DNA of 12,909 nt from NCBI GenBank assembly GCA_947500965.1, contig CANMWW010000017.1:1-12909 (forward strand), written 5' to 3'. Numbering within the stretch: the stretch's first letter is position 1; every line of letters begins with the position of its first letter. This DNA comes from Alphaproteobacteria bacterium. GTDB lineage: Bacteria > Pseudomonadota > Alphaproteobacteria > CACIAM-22H2. Shown piece after piece: positions 1-7,093 of this stretch. The notes below the pieces were generated by a model. It made no database searches. It saw nothing but the letters and a program-made list of their open reading frames with translations, and was not told the origin of the DNA. The translations under genes and the position numbers were made by a program.

Positions 1-329
1 ACCAGCTCGGCCATCGCGTCGTTGTGGCGCCGGCAGAAGGGCAGCGCCTCGGCGAGGTCGATGTGGTGGAAGTAGGTGAGCGGGCTGGGCGACAGGACCT
101 GGAAGTCGATATGCGCCTCGTCCATCTTCGCGATGCGCAGTTCCGGGTCGGTGAAGGGGCTGCCCGTGTGCTTGACGCCCACCAGCCTGTAGTTGCCGAC
201 GCGGTACCAGGGCTTCCCGGTCTCGTCGACGCCGAATTCCGGGCCGTGCCGCCCCGCGGCGCCGTTGGTGGCCTGCAGGCGCACATGCGCGTGCAGGTCT
301 ATGAGCTTCGCCTCGCCGATGCCGGCCAT
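1..329 (-). CDS. Amidohydrolase family protein (ACMSD-like), N-terminal part only
   Basis: The gene starts at 329 and runs off the left edge, so only the first 109 residues are visible. The N-terminus reads through the beta-1 metal motif D11-L-H13-A-H15, the HxH signature of TIM-barrel amidohydrolases. Near residues 70-100 it has a segment (MDEAHIDFQVLSPSPLTYF, then HND) resembling the amidohydrolase-2 group, which includes ACMSD-type decarboxylases and 4-oxalomesaconate hydratase. Members hydrolyse, hydrate or decarboxylate small acids with a divalent metal in the cytoplasm. The ATG is preceded by GGAGG at a good distance. It is the third gene of a leftward unit, 25 bp after the small cupin gene, so it is probably cotranscribed with that gene and the SDR. 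Its substrate is unknown, and the rest of the metal site lies outside the window. Confidence 0.85.
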   Translation of the reverse strand, partial: MAGIGEAKLIDLHAHVRLQATNGAAGRHGPEFGVDETGKPWYRVGNYRLVGVKHTGSPFTDPELRIAKMDEAHIDFQVLSPSPLTYFHHIDLAEALPFCRRHNDAMAEL

Positions 330-354
330 GCGCGTCCTCCCTCTTGCGGTGCGG

Positions 355-912
355 TCAGCGCGCGTTGCGCTGCCGGCGGATCTCGTAGGTCCCGTCCTCG
401 GGCCGGTAGTAGTGGCGCTCCGGCTTGTAGGGGCCGTTCACGACCGTGATGCCCCAGGTGCCGTCCTCGAGCGCGACGAAGCCGTGGATGTCGCGCGGCG
501 GCGCCACGATCGCGAAGTCGCCGGGCGCGAGCACGCGGTCGTCGATCGCGCGCAGCTCCGCATGGCCCGGGCGCGTGCCGTCGTCGACGCGCTCGTAGAC
601 GACATGGCGCATGCTGCCGCGCCAGACCGAGACCGTCTCCCACGTGCCATGGTCGTGGGGCGGGATCGGCCGTCCCTTCGGCACCTCGTAGAGCAGGATC
701 GACATCTCGCCGTCGAAATAGAGGTAGCGCGACACCGCGACGTTGTTGCCCTCGCGCGGCGCGCCGAGCTCCACGAGGTCGTCGCGGCGCATCAGCTCGC
801 CGAGCGCGCGGTCCATCGCCGCGCCCATCGCCGCGACGTCGCCGCGATGCGCCTCGATCGCGTCGGCGATCCTGCGCGCGCAGTCGCGCACCGAGATGGC
901 GCTCGCGCTCAT
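355..912 (-). CDS. Small cupin metalloenzyme, cysteine-dioxygenase-like fold
   Basis: This 185-residue single-domain protein resembles the cysteine dioxygenase-like double-stranded beta-helix proteins. The first cupin motif is P-P-H86-D-H88-G-T-W-E92, and the second is around D141-I-H143-G-F. This predicts a 3-His metal site with an additional Glu. Authentic thiol dioxygenases usually lack that Glu, so sulfur oxidation should not be assumed; another cupin dioxygenase or isomerase activity is equally possible. No signal peptide or membrane segment is visible, so it should be cytoplasmic. The start codon overlaps the stop of the upstream SDR gene as ATGA (909-912), which implies translational coupling. 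The amidohydrolase gene follows after 25 bp. The fold call is firm; the reaction is not known. Confidence 0.82.
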   Translation of the reverse strand: MSASAISVRDCARRIADAIEAHRGDVAAMGAAMDRALGELMRRDDLVELGAPREGNNVAVSRYLYFDGEMSILLYEVPKGRPIPPHDHGTWETVSVWRGSMRHVVYERVDDGTRPGHAELRAIDDRVLAPGDFAIVAPPRDIHGFVALEDGTWGITVVNGPYKPERHYYRPEDGTYEIRRQRNAR

Positions 913-1673
913 CGTCCGTCCCTCCGTTCCGGGGCCTTGCGGGGCAGGTGGTCCTTGAGGCTGAACGACACGCCGCCGTCGACGAGCATGTGCTGGCCCG
1001 TGACGTAGCGCGCGCCGTCGGACAGCAGGAACGCGACGACGGAGGCGACGTCGTCGGCCGCGCCGAGCGATCGCAGCGGGACGGCCGCGCTGCGCGCCGC
1101 GCGCGCGGCGGGGTCGGCGTAGATCGGCGCCGACATCCCGGCATCGATGAAGCCGGGCCCGACGGCGTTGACGCGCACGCCGCGCGGCCCGAGGGCGAGG
1201 GCGAGGTGCTGCGTGAGCAGCGCGACGCCGGCCTTGGATGCCGGGTAGGCGCCGGCGTCGGGGCTTGGCGCCACCGCGTTCAGCGACGTGATGTTGACGA
1301 TCGCGCCGGAGCCGCGCGCGGCCATGCGCCTGCCGGCGGCGCGCGCGACGATGAAGGTGCCGACGAGGTTGACGTCGAGCACCTCGCGGAAGTCCTCGAT
1401 CCGGTGTTCCAGGATCGGCCCGAAGCGCACGATGCCTGCGTTGTTGACGACGCCGTCCGGCGCCTCGCCGATCGCGTCGAGCATCGCCTCCACGGCCTTC
1501 TCGTCGCGCACGTCGACGCCGAAGGCGCGCGCGTGCGGCAGCGTGCGCGCGACGGCTTCCGCCGCCGCGCCATCGCGGTCCGCGACCGCGAGACTCCAGC
1601 CCTCGCGCGCGAGATGCCGCGCGATCGCCTCGCCGAGGCCGCCGCCCGCGCCGGTGACAAGCGCCAGCATCAT
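909..1673 (-). CDS. Short-chain dehydrogenase/reductase (SDR), classical type
   Basis: This 254-residue classical SDR catalyses an NAD(P)-dependent alcohol/ketone conversion in the cytoplasm. Visible motifs are the nucleotide-binding T7-G-A-G-G-G-L-G14, N77-N-A-G80 and the complete catalytic tetrad N102, S130, Y143 and K147 (Y-P-A-S-K). The C-terminal region with VTGQHMLVDGG is typical of the FabG-like branch. D31 after beta-2 (VADRD) suggests a preference for NAD over NADP, though this is an inference. The open frame continues far upstream, but the Rossmann fold begins at the double ATG at 1668-1673. A purine-rich GGGGAAGGGA sits just before it, so the start is at 1673 or 1670. It is the first gene of the leftward unit and is coupled to the cupin gene by an ATGA overlap. 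The substrate is unknown. Confidence 0.92.
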   Translation of the reverse strand: MMLALVTGAGGGLGEAIARHLAREGWSLAVADRDGAAAEAVARTLPHARAFGVDVRDEKAVEAMLDAIGEAPDGVVNNAGIVRFGPILEHRIEDFREVLDVNLVGTFIVARAAGRRMAARGSGAIVNITSLNAVAPSPDAGAYPASKAGVALLTQHLALALGPRGVRVNAVGPGFIDAGMSAPIYADPAARAARSAAVPLRSLGAADDVASVVAFLLSDGARYVTGQHMLVDGGVSFSLKDHLPRKAPERRDGR

Positions 1674-1693
1674 GGGTTCCCTTCCCCGGATTC

Positions 1694-1722
1694 TTGACAC
1701 GCCGAACCTTCTATCCGATAGC
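1694..1722 (+). promoter_or_regulatory. Candidate promoter of the dioxygenase-TRAP unit
   Basis: A perfect TTGACA lies at 1694-1699. The hexamer 17 bp downstream is GATAGC (1717-1722), only 3 of 6 to TATAAT, so the -10 element is weak and may need an activator. It interleaves with the opposing SDR promoter, so the two directions should compete for polymerase. The leader to the dioxygenase start at 1812 would be about 80 nt. Confidence 0.3.
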
Positions 1723-1735
1723 AATCGGGTGTGAA
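1708..1735 (-). promoter_or_regulatory. Candidate sigma70-like promoter of the SDR-cupin-amidohydrolase unit
   Basis: On the minus strand, TTCACA (1730-1735, 5 of 6 to TTGACA) is followed after 16 bp by TAGAAG (1708-1713, 4 of 6 to TATAAT). Initiation near 1700 would leave a leader of about 27 nt before the SDR start, enough for its ribosome-binding site. The stretch is AT-rich compared with its surroundings. It is a prediction from consensus matching only. Confidence 0.4.
1711..1730. promoter_or_regulatory. Candidate operator: overlapping palindromes in the divergent region
   Basis: Two inverted repeats overlap here. CTATC-C-GATAG spans 1711-1721. CCGAT-AGCA-ATCGG spans 1715-1728 and extends to 7-bp arms with one mismatch over 1713-1730. 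They lie inside both candidate promoters of the divergent units. This is where a regulator such as a GntR-, LysR- or TetR-type protein would bind, but no regulator gene is present in the window to name the family. Confidence 0.4.
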
Positions 1736-1811
1736 CAGGTCGTCGCCGCGGGACTGCCCCGCGCGCATGACGCACCGCGGCGCCGGGGGGCGCCGAAGGG
1801 GAAGGGGAAGG

Positions 1812-2663
1812 ATGAGCGCTGGTCCCGACATCGTGGCGCTGCCGGGCGGTTTCGGCGCGGAATGCGCCGGCTTCGACCTGTCGCGACCGCTCGACGACGC
1901 GGCGCGCGCCGCCATCCTCGCCGCGTTCCTGCGCCATCGCCTCGTCGTGTTCCGCGGCCAGTCGCTCTCCGCCGACGCGATGCGCGGCTTCGCCGCGAAT
2001 TTTGGCGAGGTCGAGGGCAACATCTTCCGCAAGCCCGACGGCTCGACGCTCGAGGACGTGCACGTCATCTCGAACCTCGGCACCAACGGGCTGCCGGACG
2101 AGGACTCCTACATCAAGTCCAACTACAACTGGCACACGGACAAGTCCTACCTGCCCGTGCCGGCGCTGATGACGCTGCTGCAGGCGATCGAGCTGCCGCC
2201 CTCGGGCGGCGACACCGAGTTCGCCGACATGACGCGCGCCCACGAGGCGCTGCCGGAGGCGACGCGCCGCCGCATCGCGGGGCTGAAGGCGGTGCACAGC
2301 TTCGAGTACATGCGCGCGAGCACGAACGACCGCCCGCTCACGCCGGCCGAGCGCGCGGCGACGCCGCCGGTCCTCCACCCGCTGGTGCGCACGCATCCGG
2401 AGACGGGGGAGAAGAGCCTCTATCTCGGCATGTACTGCTCGCATGTCGATGGCATGGACGAGGCCGAGGGTCGCGAGCTGGTCCGCGGGCTCCAGGCGCA
2501 CGCGACCTCGCCGCCCTTCGTGCACGCGCATGCCTGGAAGCCGGGCGACCTGGTCTTCTGGGACAATCGCTGCCTGCTCCATCGCGCGACGCGCGGCTAC
2601 GACGCGAAGCGCCACCGCCGCGTGCTGCAGCGCGCCGTCGTCAAGGGCACGGCGCCACGCTGA
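1812..2663 (+). CDS. TauD/TfdA-family Fe(II)/2-oxoglutarate-dependent dioxygenase
   Basis: This 283-residue enzyme has the length typical of TauD. Family members hydroxylate a carbon next to a sulfonate, ether or amine using Fe(II), O2 and 2-oxoglutarate, often releasing the leaving group. The iron-binding facial triad is visible as H108-T-D110 (N-W-H-T-D-K) and the distal H257 in WDNRCLLHRA. The 2-oxoglutarate-binding arginine is in the R270-V-L-Q-R274 segment. The ATG at 1812 follows a polypurine run (GGGGAAGGGGAAGG). In-frame GTG/ATG codons upstream (1731 and about 1767) would add a low-complexity Arg/Gly tail and lack a Shine-Dalgarno, so I reject them. It is the first gene of the unit that continues into the TAXI-TRAP transporter, so its substrate may be what the transporter imports. 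Taurine, phenoxyacetate or other ethers cannot be distinguished by eye. Confidence 0.92.
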   Translation: MSAGPDIVALPGGFGAECAGFDLSRPLDDAARAAILAAFLRHRLVVFRGQSLSADAMRGFAANFGEVEGNIFRKPDGSTLEDVHVISNLGTNGLPDEDSYIKSNYNWHTDKSYLPVPALMTLLQAIELPPSGGDTEFADMTRAHEALPEATRRRIAGLKAVHSFEYMRASTNDRPLTPAERAATPPVLHPLVRTHPETGEKSLYLGMYCSHVDGMDEAEGRELVRGLQAHATSPPFVHAHAWKPGDLVFWDNRCLLHRATRGYDAKRHRRVLQRAVVKGTAPR

Positions 2664-2678
2664 TTCGCTTTGACGCGC

Positions 2679-2726
2679 GCCGCTTTGGCGGCAACATCGA
2701 CCACATGAATGGCCCGCTGGCGGGCC
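2679..2726 (+). repeat. Two short stem-loops in the dioxygenase-TAXI receptor gap
   Basis: The 82-bp gap 2664-2745 holds two perfect inverted repeats: GCCGC-TTTG-GCGGC (2679-2692) and GGCCCG-CTGG-CGGGCC (2711-2726). Neither is followed by a T-run, so they are not classical intrinsic terminators. They could stabilise the 5' end of the transporter mRNA or allow partial termination. A TTGACG-N16-CAACAT pair (2670-2697) could be an internal promoter, but its -10 match is poor. Confidence 0.45.
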
Positions 2727-2745
2727 TCGAACGGGAGGACGCGAC

Positions 2746-3705
2746 ATGAGCATTTCCAGGAAGATCGGGGCCGCCGCCTTCGGCGCCGCCCTCGCCGCCG
2801 CACTCGCGGGCCCGGCGTCCGCGCAGACGCGCATCGTGATGGCCGGCTCCTCGTCCGGCGGCACGGCGCATCTCTACTTCGCGGCGCTCGCGCCGCTGCT
2901 CAACAAGTACGTGCCGGGCATGGAGGCGAGCGCGCGCTCGGGCGGCTCGACCGAGAACGTGGTCCTGCTCGAGCGCGGCACGGCGCAGATCGCGGGCGCG
3001 AGCCCGGGCGACGCCGAGAAGGTGCTGGGCAAGGACGGCATGGCGAAGACGCGCATCCGCACGCTCTTCACGATGTTCAACATCCCCTACCACCTGCTCG
3101 TGCCGACCAACTCGCCGATCCAGTCCTTCTCCGACCTCAAGGGCCGGCGCCTGTCGATCGGCATCAAGGCGGGCGGCGAGGCGAACCTCTTCCTGCGCAT
3201 GGTCGGGGTGCTGGGCATGAAGGAGGGCGACTTCAGGCTCGACTACCTCGGCAAGGGCGAGTCCATGAACGCCTACAAGGACAACGTCATCGAGGCGTTC
3301 TCCTTCCTCTGCCCGCTGCCCTGCCCGGTGGTGACCGAGCTCGCCACGCACCCGCGCGGCGCGCGGCTCGTCGGCATGTCGGCCGACGAGGTCGCGAAGA
3401 TCAACGCCGACCATCGCTGGTACAGCGCCTACACGATCTCGAAGGACGTCTACGCGAACTCGCTCAGGGACCAGTCCCGCGACGTCCCGACCTTCACCGA
3501 GTGGTTCTACGTCGCCACGCACGCGGACTTCCCGGAGGAGACCGCCTACCAGATCGCCAAGGTGATCGGGGAGAAGCACGAGGAGCTGGTCTCCGCCTTC
3601 CGCGCGGCCAACACCTCGACGGCGGAGAACACCGCGAAGTACCCGGGCTTCCCGCTGCATCCCGGCACCGAGCGCTACCTGCGCGAGAAGGGCCTGCTGA
3701 AGTAA
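2746..3705 (+). CDS. TAXI-family TRAP transporter solute-binding receptor
   Basis: This 319-residue protein is the periplasmic receptor of a TRAP transporter of the TAXI (TRAP-associated extracytoplasmic immunogenic) family. It has a clear Sec signal peptide: SISRK, a hydrophobic Ala-rich core at residues 8-22, and a likely cleavage at A-S-A26|Q27. The mature protein begins with the TAXI-type loop G34-S-S-S-G-G-T-A-H and continues with SGGSTENVVLLERGTAQIA (65-83), matching the family's ligand-site region. Receptors of this type bind organic acids such as 2-oxoglutarate, glutamate or related carboxylates. The ATG has GGGAGG at 2733-2738. It is 24 bp upstream of the fused permease gene, as expected for a TAXI-TRAP pair. 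The ligand is not predictable here; the adjacent 2OG dioxygenase suggests an oxidisable organic acid. Confidence 0.93.
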   Translation: MSISRKIGAAAFGAALAAALAGPASAQTRIVMAGSSSGGTAHLYFAALAPLLNKYVPGMEASARSGGSTENVVLLERGTAQIAGASPGDAEKVLGKDGMAKTRIRTLFTMFNIPYHLLVPTNSPIQSFSDLKGRRLSIGIKAGGEANLFLRMVGVLGMKEGDFRLDYLGKGESMNAYKDNVIEAFSFLCPLPCPVVTELATHPRGARLVGMSADEVAKINADHRWYSAYTISKDVYANSLRDQSRDVPTFTEWFYVATHADFPEETAYQIAKVIGEKHEELVSAFRAANTSTAENTAKYPGFPLHPGTERYLREKGLLK

Positions 3706-3729
3706 GCAGGCACGAGGGGAGGGACGGCG

Positions 3730-5628
3730 ATGGCGGCGGAACAGGCGGCGCACGGGGCGGAGGTCGACGACTCCACCCCGTGGATGCGCCGCGCGGCGCG
3801 CGCGATCGCGCTCGCGATGGCGTGCTTCCAGCTCTACACCGCCTTCACCGTCACCTTCTCGCCGATGATCCAGCGCAGCGTGCACCTGGCGTTCGCGCTG
3901 TCGCTGCTCTTCCTCGTCACCCCGGCGCGCGAGCTCCCGCGCGTCGCCGACCTGGCCCTGCGCTGGATCCTCGCGGCCGCGGGCGTCGCGGTGACGCTCT
4001 ACGCAGCGGTCGAGTTCACCAATCCCGGCATCTTCCGCGTCATCGACCCGACCTGGCTGGACATCGCCGGCGGCACGGTCCTGCTGCTGCTGCTGCTCGA
4101 GGCCACGCGCCGCACCGCCGGCCCCTCGCTCGCCATCATCGCGCTGGCCTTCGTGCTCTACGCCGTCTTCGGCGCGAGCCTGCCGGGGTTCCTCGGCCAT
4201 CCCGGCTTCGAGTACCCCGCGATCATCGCGTCCCTCTACATCAGGCTGGAGGGCATCTTCGGCACGGCGACGGGCGCGAGCGCGACCTATGTCTACGTCT
4301 TCGTCCTGTTCGGCGCGGTGATGATGCGCATGGGCGGCGGCGACTTCTTCATCGACCTCGCGCGCGCCCTGATCGGCACCTCGCGCGGCTCGGCCGCCAA
4401 GGTCTCCGTCTTCGCCAGCGCGCTCTTCGCGACGATCACCGGCACCGGCCCGGCGAACGCCGCGGCCGTCGGCGTCGTCACCATCCCGACCATGATCCGC
4501 AGCGGCTACACGCCTCGCATCGCCGCCGCGCTCGAGGCCGCGGCCTCGGTCGGCGGCCAGATCACGCCGCCGATCATGGGCGCCTCGGCCTTCATCATGG
4601 CCGACCTCCTGGGCGTGCCCTACTACGAGGTCGCCAAGGCGGCCTTCATCCCGGCGGTGCTCTACTTCGTCTCGCTGTTCTTCACCGCCGACCTCGAGGC
4701 CGCGCGCAGCGGCCTCAAGGGCACGCCGCGCGCCGAGCTGCCCAGGCTCTCCGACACGCTGCGCAAGGGCTGGCACTTCCTCGTGCCCGTCGCGGTGCTC
4801 GTCCACTACCTCGCGATCGTGCAGGTCTCGCCCGGCCGCGCCGGCGCCTACGCCGCCGCGTCCTTCGTGCCGGTCTGGATGCTGCGCGAGTGGGTGGTTC
4901 AGCGCCGCCTCGTCTGGCGCCCGATCATCGACGCCCTCGAGGAGGCCTCGCGCGGCGCGGTCATGATCGCCGCGGCCTGCGCGATCATCGGGGTGGTGAT
5001 GAACATCACCGACCTGACCGGCCTCGGCCTCAAGTTCACGTCGCTGATCCTCGGCTACTCGGGCGGCTCGCTCTTCGTCCTGCTGCTGCTGACGGCGGTC
5101 GCCGCGATCCTGCTCGGCACCGGCCTGCCGACCACGGCGACGTACCTGATCGTCGCCATCCTCGTCGCGCCCGCGCTCGCCAAGATGGGCGTGCCGCTGC
5201 TGGCCGCGCATCTCTTCGTCTTCTACTTCGGCGTCATCTCCGACCTGACGCCGCCGACGGCGGTCTCCTGCTACGTCGCCGCGGGCATCGCGGGCGATTC
5301 GGGCATGCGCGTGTCCTTCGCCGCGACGCGCATCGCGCTGCCCGCCCTCGTCGTGCCCTTCATGTTCGTCTACTCGCCCGAGCTGCTGCTGCAGGGCTCG
5401 ATCCTCGACGTCCTGATGGTCATGGTGCCGACGCTGCTGGGCCTGCTCGCGGTGTCCGTGGCGCTGATCGGCTGGATGACCGGGCCGCTCGCGCCGTGGC
5501 AGCGCGTGGCCGCGCTCGCCGCGGGCGTGCTGCTGATCTTCCCGGGCTGGGAGAGCAACGTCGCCGCCTTCGCCCTGCTGGCCGCCATCTGGCTGCCGTC
5601 GCGGCTGCGCGCGCGCCGCGCGGGCTGA
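3730..5628 (+). CDS. TRAP transporter fused permease (DctQ-DctM fusion, TAXI type)
   Basis: This 632-residue, multi-spanning inner-membrane protein is of the 4TM/12TM fused class that pairs with TAXI receptors. It drives sodium- or proton-coupled secondary uptake of the receptor-bound solute. Residues 20-150 form the small DctQ-like part (hydrophobic stretches near 24-42, 51-64, 78-93, 112-123 and 133-150). The rest is the large DctM-like part. Signature loops are G238-T-G-P-A-N-A-A-A-V247, G275-G-Q-I-T-P-P-I-M-G-A-S (276-286), G465-L-P-T-T-A-T and I503-S-D-L-T-P-P-T-A-V. They sit in two halves, reflecting the inverted-repeat fold. The start at 3730 follows GAGGGGAGGGA. The C-terminus has two more hydrophobic segments (near 561-583 and 592-622). 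The gene ends only 4 bp from the stop of the convergent ferredoxin gene. Confidence 0.93.
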   Translation: MAAEQAAHGAEVDDSTPWMRRAARAIALAMACFQLYTAFTVTFSPMIQRSVHLAFALSLLFLVTPARELPRVADLALRWILAAAGVAVTLYAAVEFTNPGIFRVIDPTWLDIAGGTVLLLLLLEATRRTAGPSLAIIALAFVLYAVFGASLPGFLGHPGFEYPAIIASLYIRLEGIFGTATGASATYVYVFVLFGAVMMRMGGGDFFIDLARALIGTSRGSAAKVSVFASALFATITGTGPANAAAVGVVTIPTMIRSGYTPRIAAALEAAASVGGQITPPIMGASAFIMADLLGVPYYEVAKAAFIPAVLYFVSLFFTADLEAARSGLKGTPRAELPRLSDTLRKGWHFLVPVAVLVHYLAIVQVSPGRAGAYAAASFVPVWMLREWVVQRRLVWRPIIDALEEASRGAVMIAAACAIIGVVMNITDLTGLGLKFTSLILGYSGGSLFVLLLLTAVAAILLGTGLPTTATYLIVAILVAPALAKMGVPLLAAHLFVFYFGVISDLTPPTAVSCYVAAGIAGDSGMRVSFAATRIALPALVVPFMFVYSPELLLQGSILDVLMVMVPTLLGLLAVSVALIGWMTGPLAPWQRVAALAAGVLLIFPGWESNVAAFALLAAIWLPSRLRARRAG

Positions 5629-5632
5629 TCCG

Positions 5633-5842
5633 TCAGGACGTCTCGACGACCGAGATCGCCTGCGCCGGGCAGAGCAGCGCCGCCTTCTCGACCGCCTCGC
5701 GGCGCGCGGGCCCCGGGTCCGCGAGCAGCAGCACGACGATGCCGTCCTCCTCGCGCTGGTCGAACACCTCGGGCGCGCGCGCCACGCACTGGCCCGAGCC
5801 GATGCAGCGCGTCGCGTCGATCTCCACCCTGTAGCCCGGCAT
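5633..5842 (-). CDS. P450-type single-cluster ferredoxin
   Basis: This 69-residue ferredoxin has three cluster cysteines, C13-I-G-S-G-Q-C19 and C58-P59. The position of the usual second cysteine is occupied by glycine or serine, as in [3Fe-4S] or modified [4Fe-4S] ferredoxins serving bacterial P450s. The APEVFDQ...DGIVVLL segment after C19 is also characteristic. It passes electrons singly from a reductase to the P450. The start at 5842 follows GGGGGACG and gives the compact family length. It lies 29 bp downstream of the P450 stop and is the last gene of the leftward unit, strongly supporting a dedicated P450-ferredoxin pair. No ferredoxin reductase is encoded in the window, so reduction must come from elsewhere in the genome. 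Confidence 0.92.
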   Translation of the reverse strand: MPGYRVEIDATRCIGSGQCVARAPEVFDQREEDGIVVLLLADPGPARREAVEKAALLCPAQAISVVETS

Positions 5843-5871
5843 CGTCCCCCGTCCCCGCCCGTCGCCCGCCG

Positions 5872-7089
5872 TCACCACTCGACCGGCAGCCTGTAGGCGC
5901 CGAAGATCTGCGAATCGTACTTGAACGGCACGTCCTCGAGCCTGCACGCCAGCCGAAGGCCCGGGAAGCGGGCGAAGAGCGCGGTGAAGACGACGTGCAG
6001 CTCGATGCGCGCGAGGCCCTGGCCGAGGCACTGGTGGATGCCGTAGCCGAAGGAGACGTGCTGCGAGGCGTCGCGGCAGATGTCGAGGCGGTCTGGATCC
6101 GGGAACACGTCCTCGTCGCGGTTGGCCGAGGGCGCCACCGCGAAGACGCCGTCGCCCTTGCGGATGTGCATGCCGCAGAGCTCGACGTCCTCGAGCGCGA
6201 CGCGGCGCGGCGCGAACTGCACCGGCGTCACGTAGCGCAGCAGTTCCTCGACCGCGCGCTCGACCAGCGACGGGTCGGCCTTGAGCCGCGCCAGCTGCTC
6301 GGGATGCTGGAAGAGCACGAGCGTGCCGACGCCGATCATGTTGGTCGTCGTGTCGTGGCCGGCGCGCAGGATCATCGCGCAGATGTCCGCGAGCTCGTCG
6401 CGGCCGAGCGTGCCGGGAACGACGTATTCCGCGATCACGCGGCTCAGCATGTCGTCGGCGGGCTGGCGCTCCTTGGCGTCGATCAGCGCGCGGCAATAGG
6501 CGACGAGGTCGCTCGCGGTGCGCGCCGCCTCCTCGGGCGTCTGCCGCAGGCCGTGGCGGCCCGCCGCGCATTTCATGATGTAGGCATGGTCCTCGTAGGG
6601 CGAGCCGAAGAGCTCGCACATCACCAGCGCGGGCAGCGTCACGGCGAGGTCCGCGACGAGGTCGGCGGGCGGGCCCTTGCGCTCCATGCGGTCGAGGAGT
6701 TCGGCGGTGATCGCCTCGACGCGCGGGCGCAGCGCCATCATCCGCTTGTGCGAGAACTCGCGCGTGAACATGCGCCGGAAATGCTGGTGGCGCGGGTTGT
6801 CCATGCCGACGAAGGCGCGCTCGGCCTTGTCGATGGCGACGCGCGCCTCGGTGACCGCGGGGAAGTCGGGCCGCGCGAACTCGCCGCTGAAGCGGCGGTC
6901 CTGCAGGACGGAGCGGAACTGGGCGAGCTTCGTGAGCAGCCAGGCGCGCTGGCGGTTCCAGAGCCGCACCGGCGAGACCGGGCACTGGCGCCGCGCCTCG
7001 GCGTACTGCGCGGGCGGGTGGAAGGGATCGGTGCGCGCGAAGGGGAAGATGGGGAGCGCGTCGATGTCGTCGCCGTGGTCCTTGCCCAT
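5872..7089 (-). CDS. Cytochrome P450 (bacterial class I, soluble)
   Basis: This 405-residue soluble P450 has typical bacterial length and no membrane anchor. The I-helix oxygen-activation motif is A243-G-H-D-T-T248. The K-helix ExxR is E282-L-L-R285. The heme-binding loop is F347-G-Y-G-I-H-Q-C354-L-G, with C354 as axial ligand. The PERF-like region (FPDPDRLDICRD, about 329-340) is present. All catalytic features look intact, so a working monooxygenase that hydroxylates a C-H bond is expected. The substrate and CYP family cannot be read by eye. The start at 7089 has GGTGAG just upstream and lies 4 bp after the SDR stop, so the genes are cotranscribed. The downstream ferredoxin is its likely electron donor. 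The SDR and beta-hydroxyacid dehydrogenase upstream could oxidise the alcohol it makes; that step is inferred. Confidence 0.96.
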   Translation of the reverse strand: MGKDHGDDIDALPIFPFARTDPFHPPAQYAEARRQCPVSPVRLWNRQRAWLLTKLAQFRSVLQDRRFSGEFARPDFPAVTEARVAIDKAERAFVGMDNPRHQHFRRMFTREFSHKRMMALRPRVEAITAELLDRMERKGPPADLVADLAVTLPALVMCELFGSPYEDHAYIMKCAAGRHGLRQTPEEAARTASDLVAYCRALIDAKERQPADDMLSRVIAEYVVPGTLGRDELADICAMILRAGHDTTTNMIGVGTLVLFQHPEQLARLKADPSLVERAVEELLRYVTPVQFAPRRVALEDVELCGMHIRKGDGVFAVAPSANRDEDVFPDPDRLDICRDASQHVSFGYGIHQCLGQGLARIELHVVFTALFARFPGLRLACRLEDVPFKYDSQIFGAYRLPVEW

Positions 7090-7093
7090 GGGC

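Noticed and set aside
1731..1811. Earlier in-frame starts for the TauD-type gene (GTG 1731, ATG near 1767)
   Set aside because: They would add an Arg/Gly-rich leader without homology and without a Shine-Dalgarno; the start at 1812 has a strong purine run.
2711..2726. GGCCCG-CTGG-CGGGCC as an intrinsic terminator after the dioxygenase gene
   Set aside because: The stem is only 6 bp and no T-run follows; the ribosome-binding site of the receptor gene comes next.
1674..2864. Upstream extension of the SDR frame to 651 codons
   Set aside because: The extension is antisense to the dioxygenase gene. The Rossmann motif begins right after the double ATG at 1668-1673, which has a ribosome-binding site.
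2641..5211. Long minus-strand open frame of about 856 codons opposite the dioxygenase end, TAXI receptor and permease
   Set aside because: It is rich in Arg, Glu, Asp, Gly and His with no domain motif, and lies antisense to genes with clear family signatures. Long antisense frames are expected at this GC content.
2709..5834. Plus-strand open frame of about 1041 codons
   Set aside because: It is frame-shifted over the receptor and permease, low-complexity Arg/Ala/Pro-rich, and lacks any family signature.
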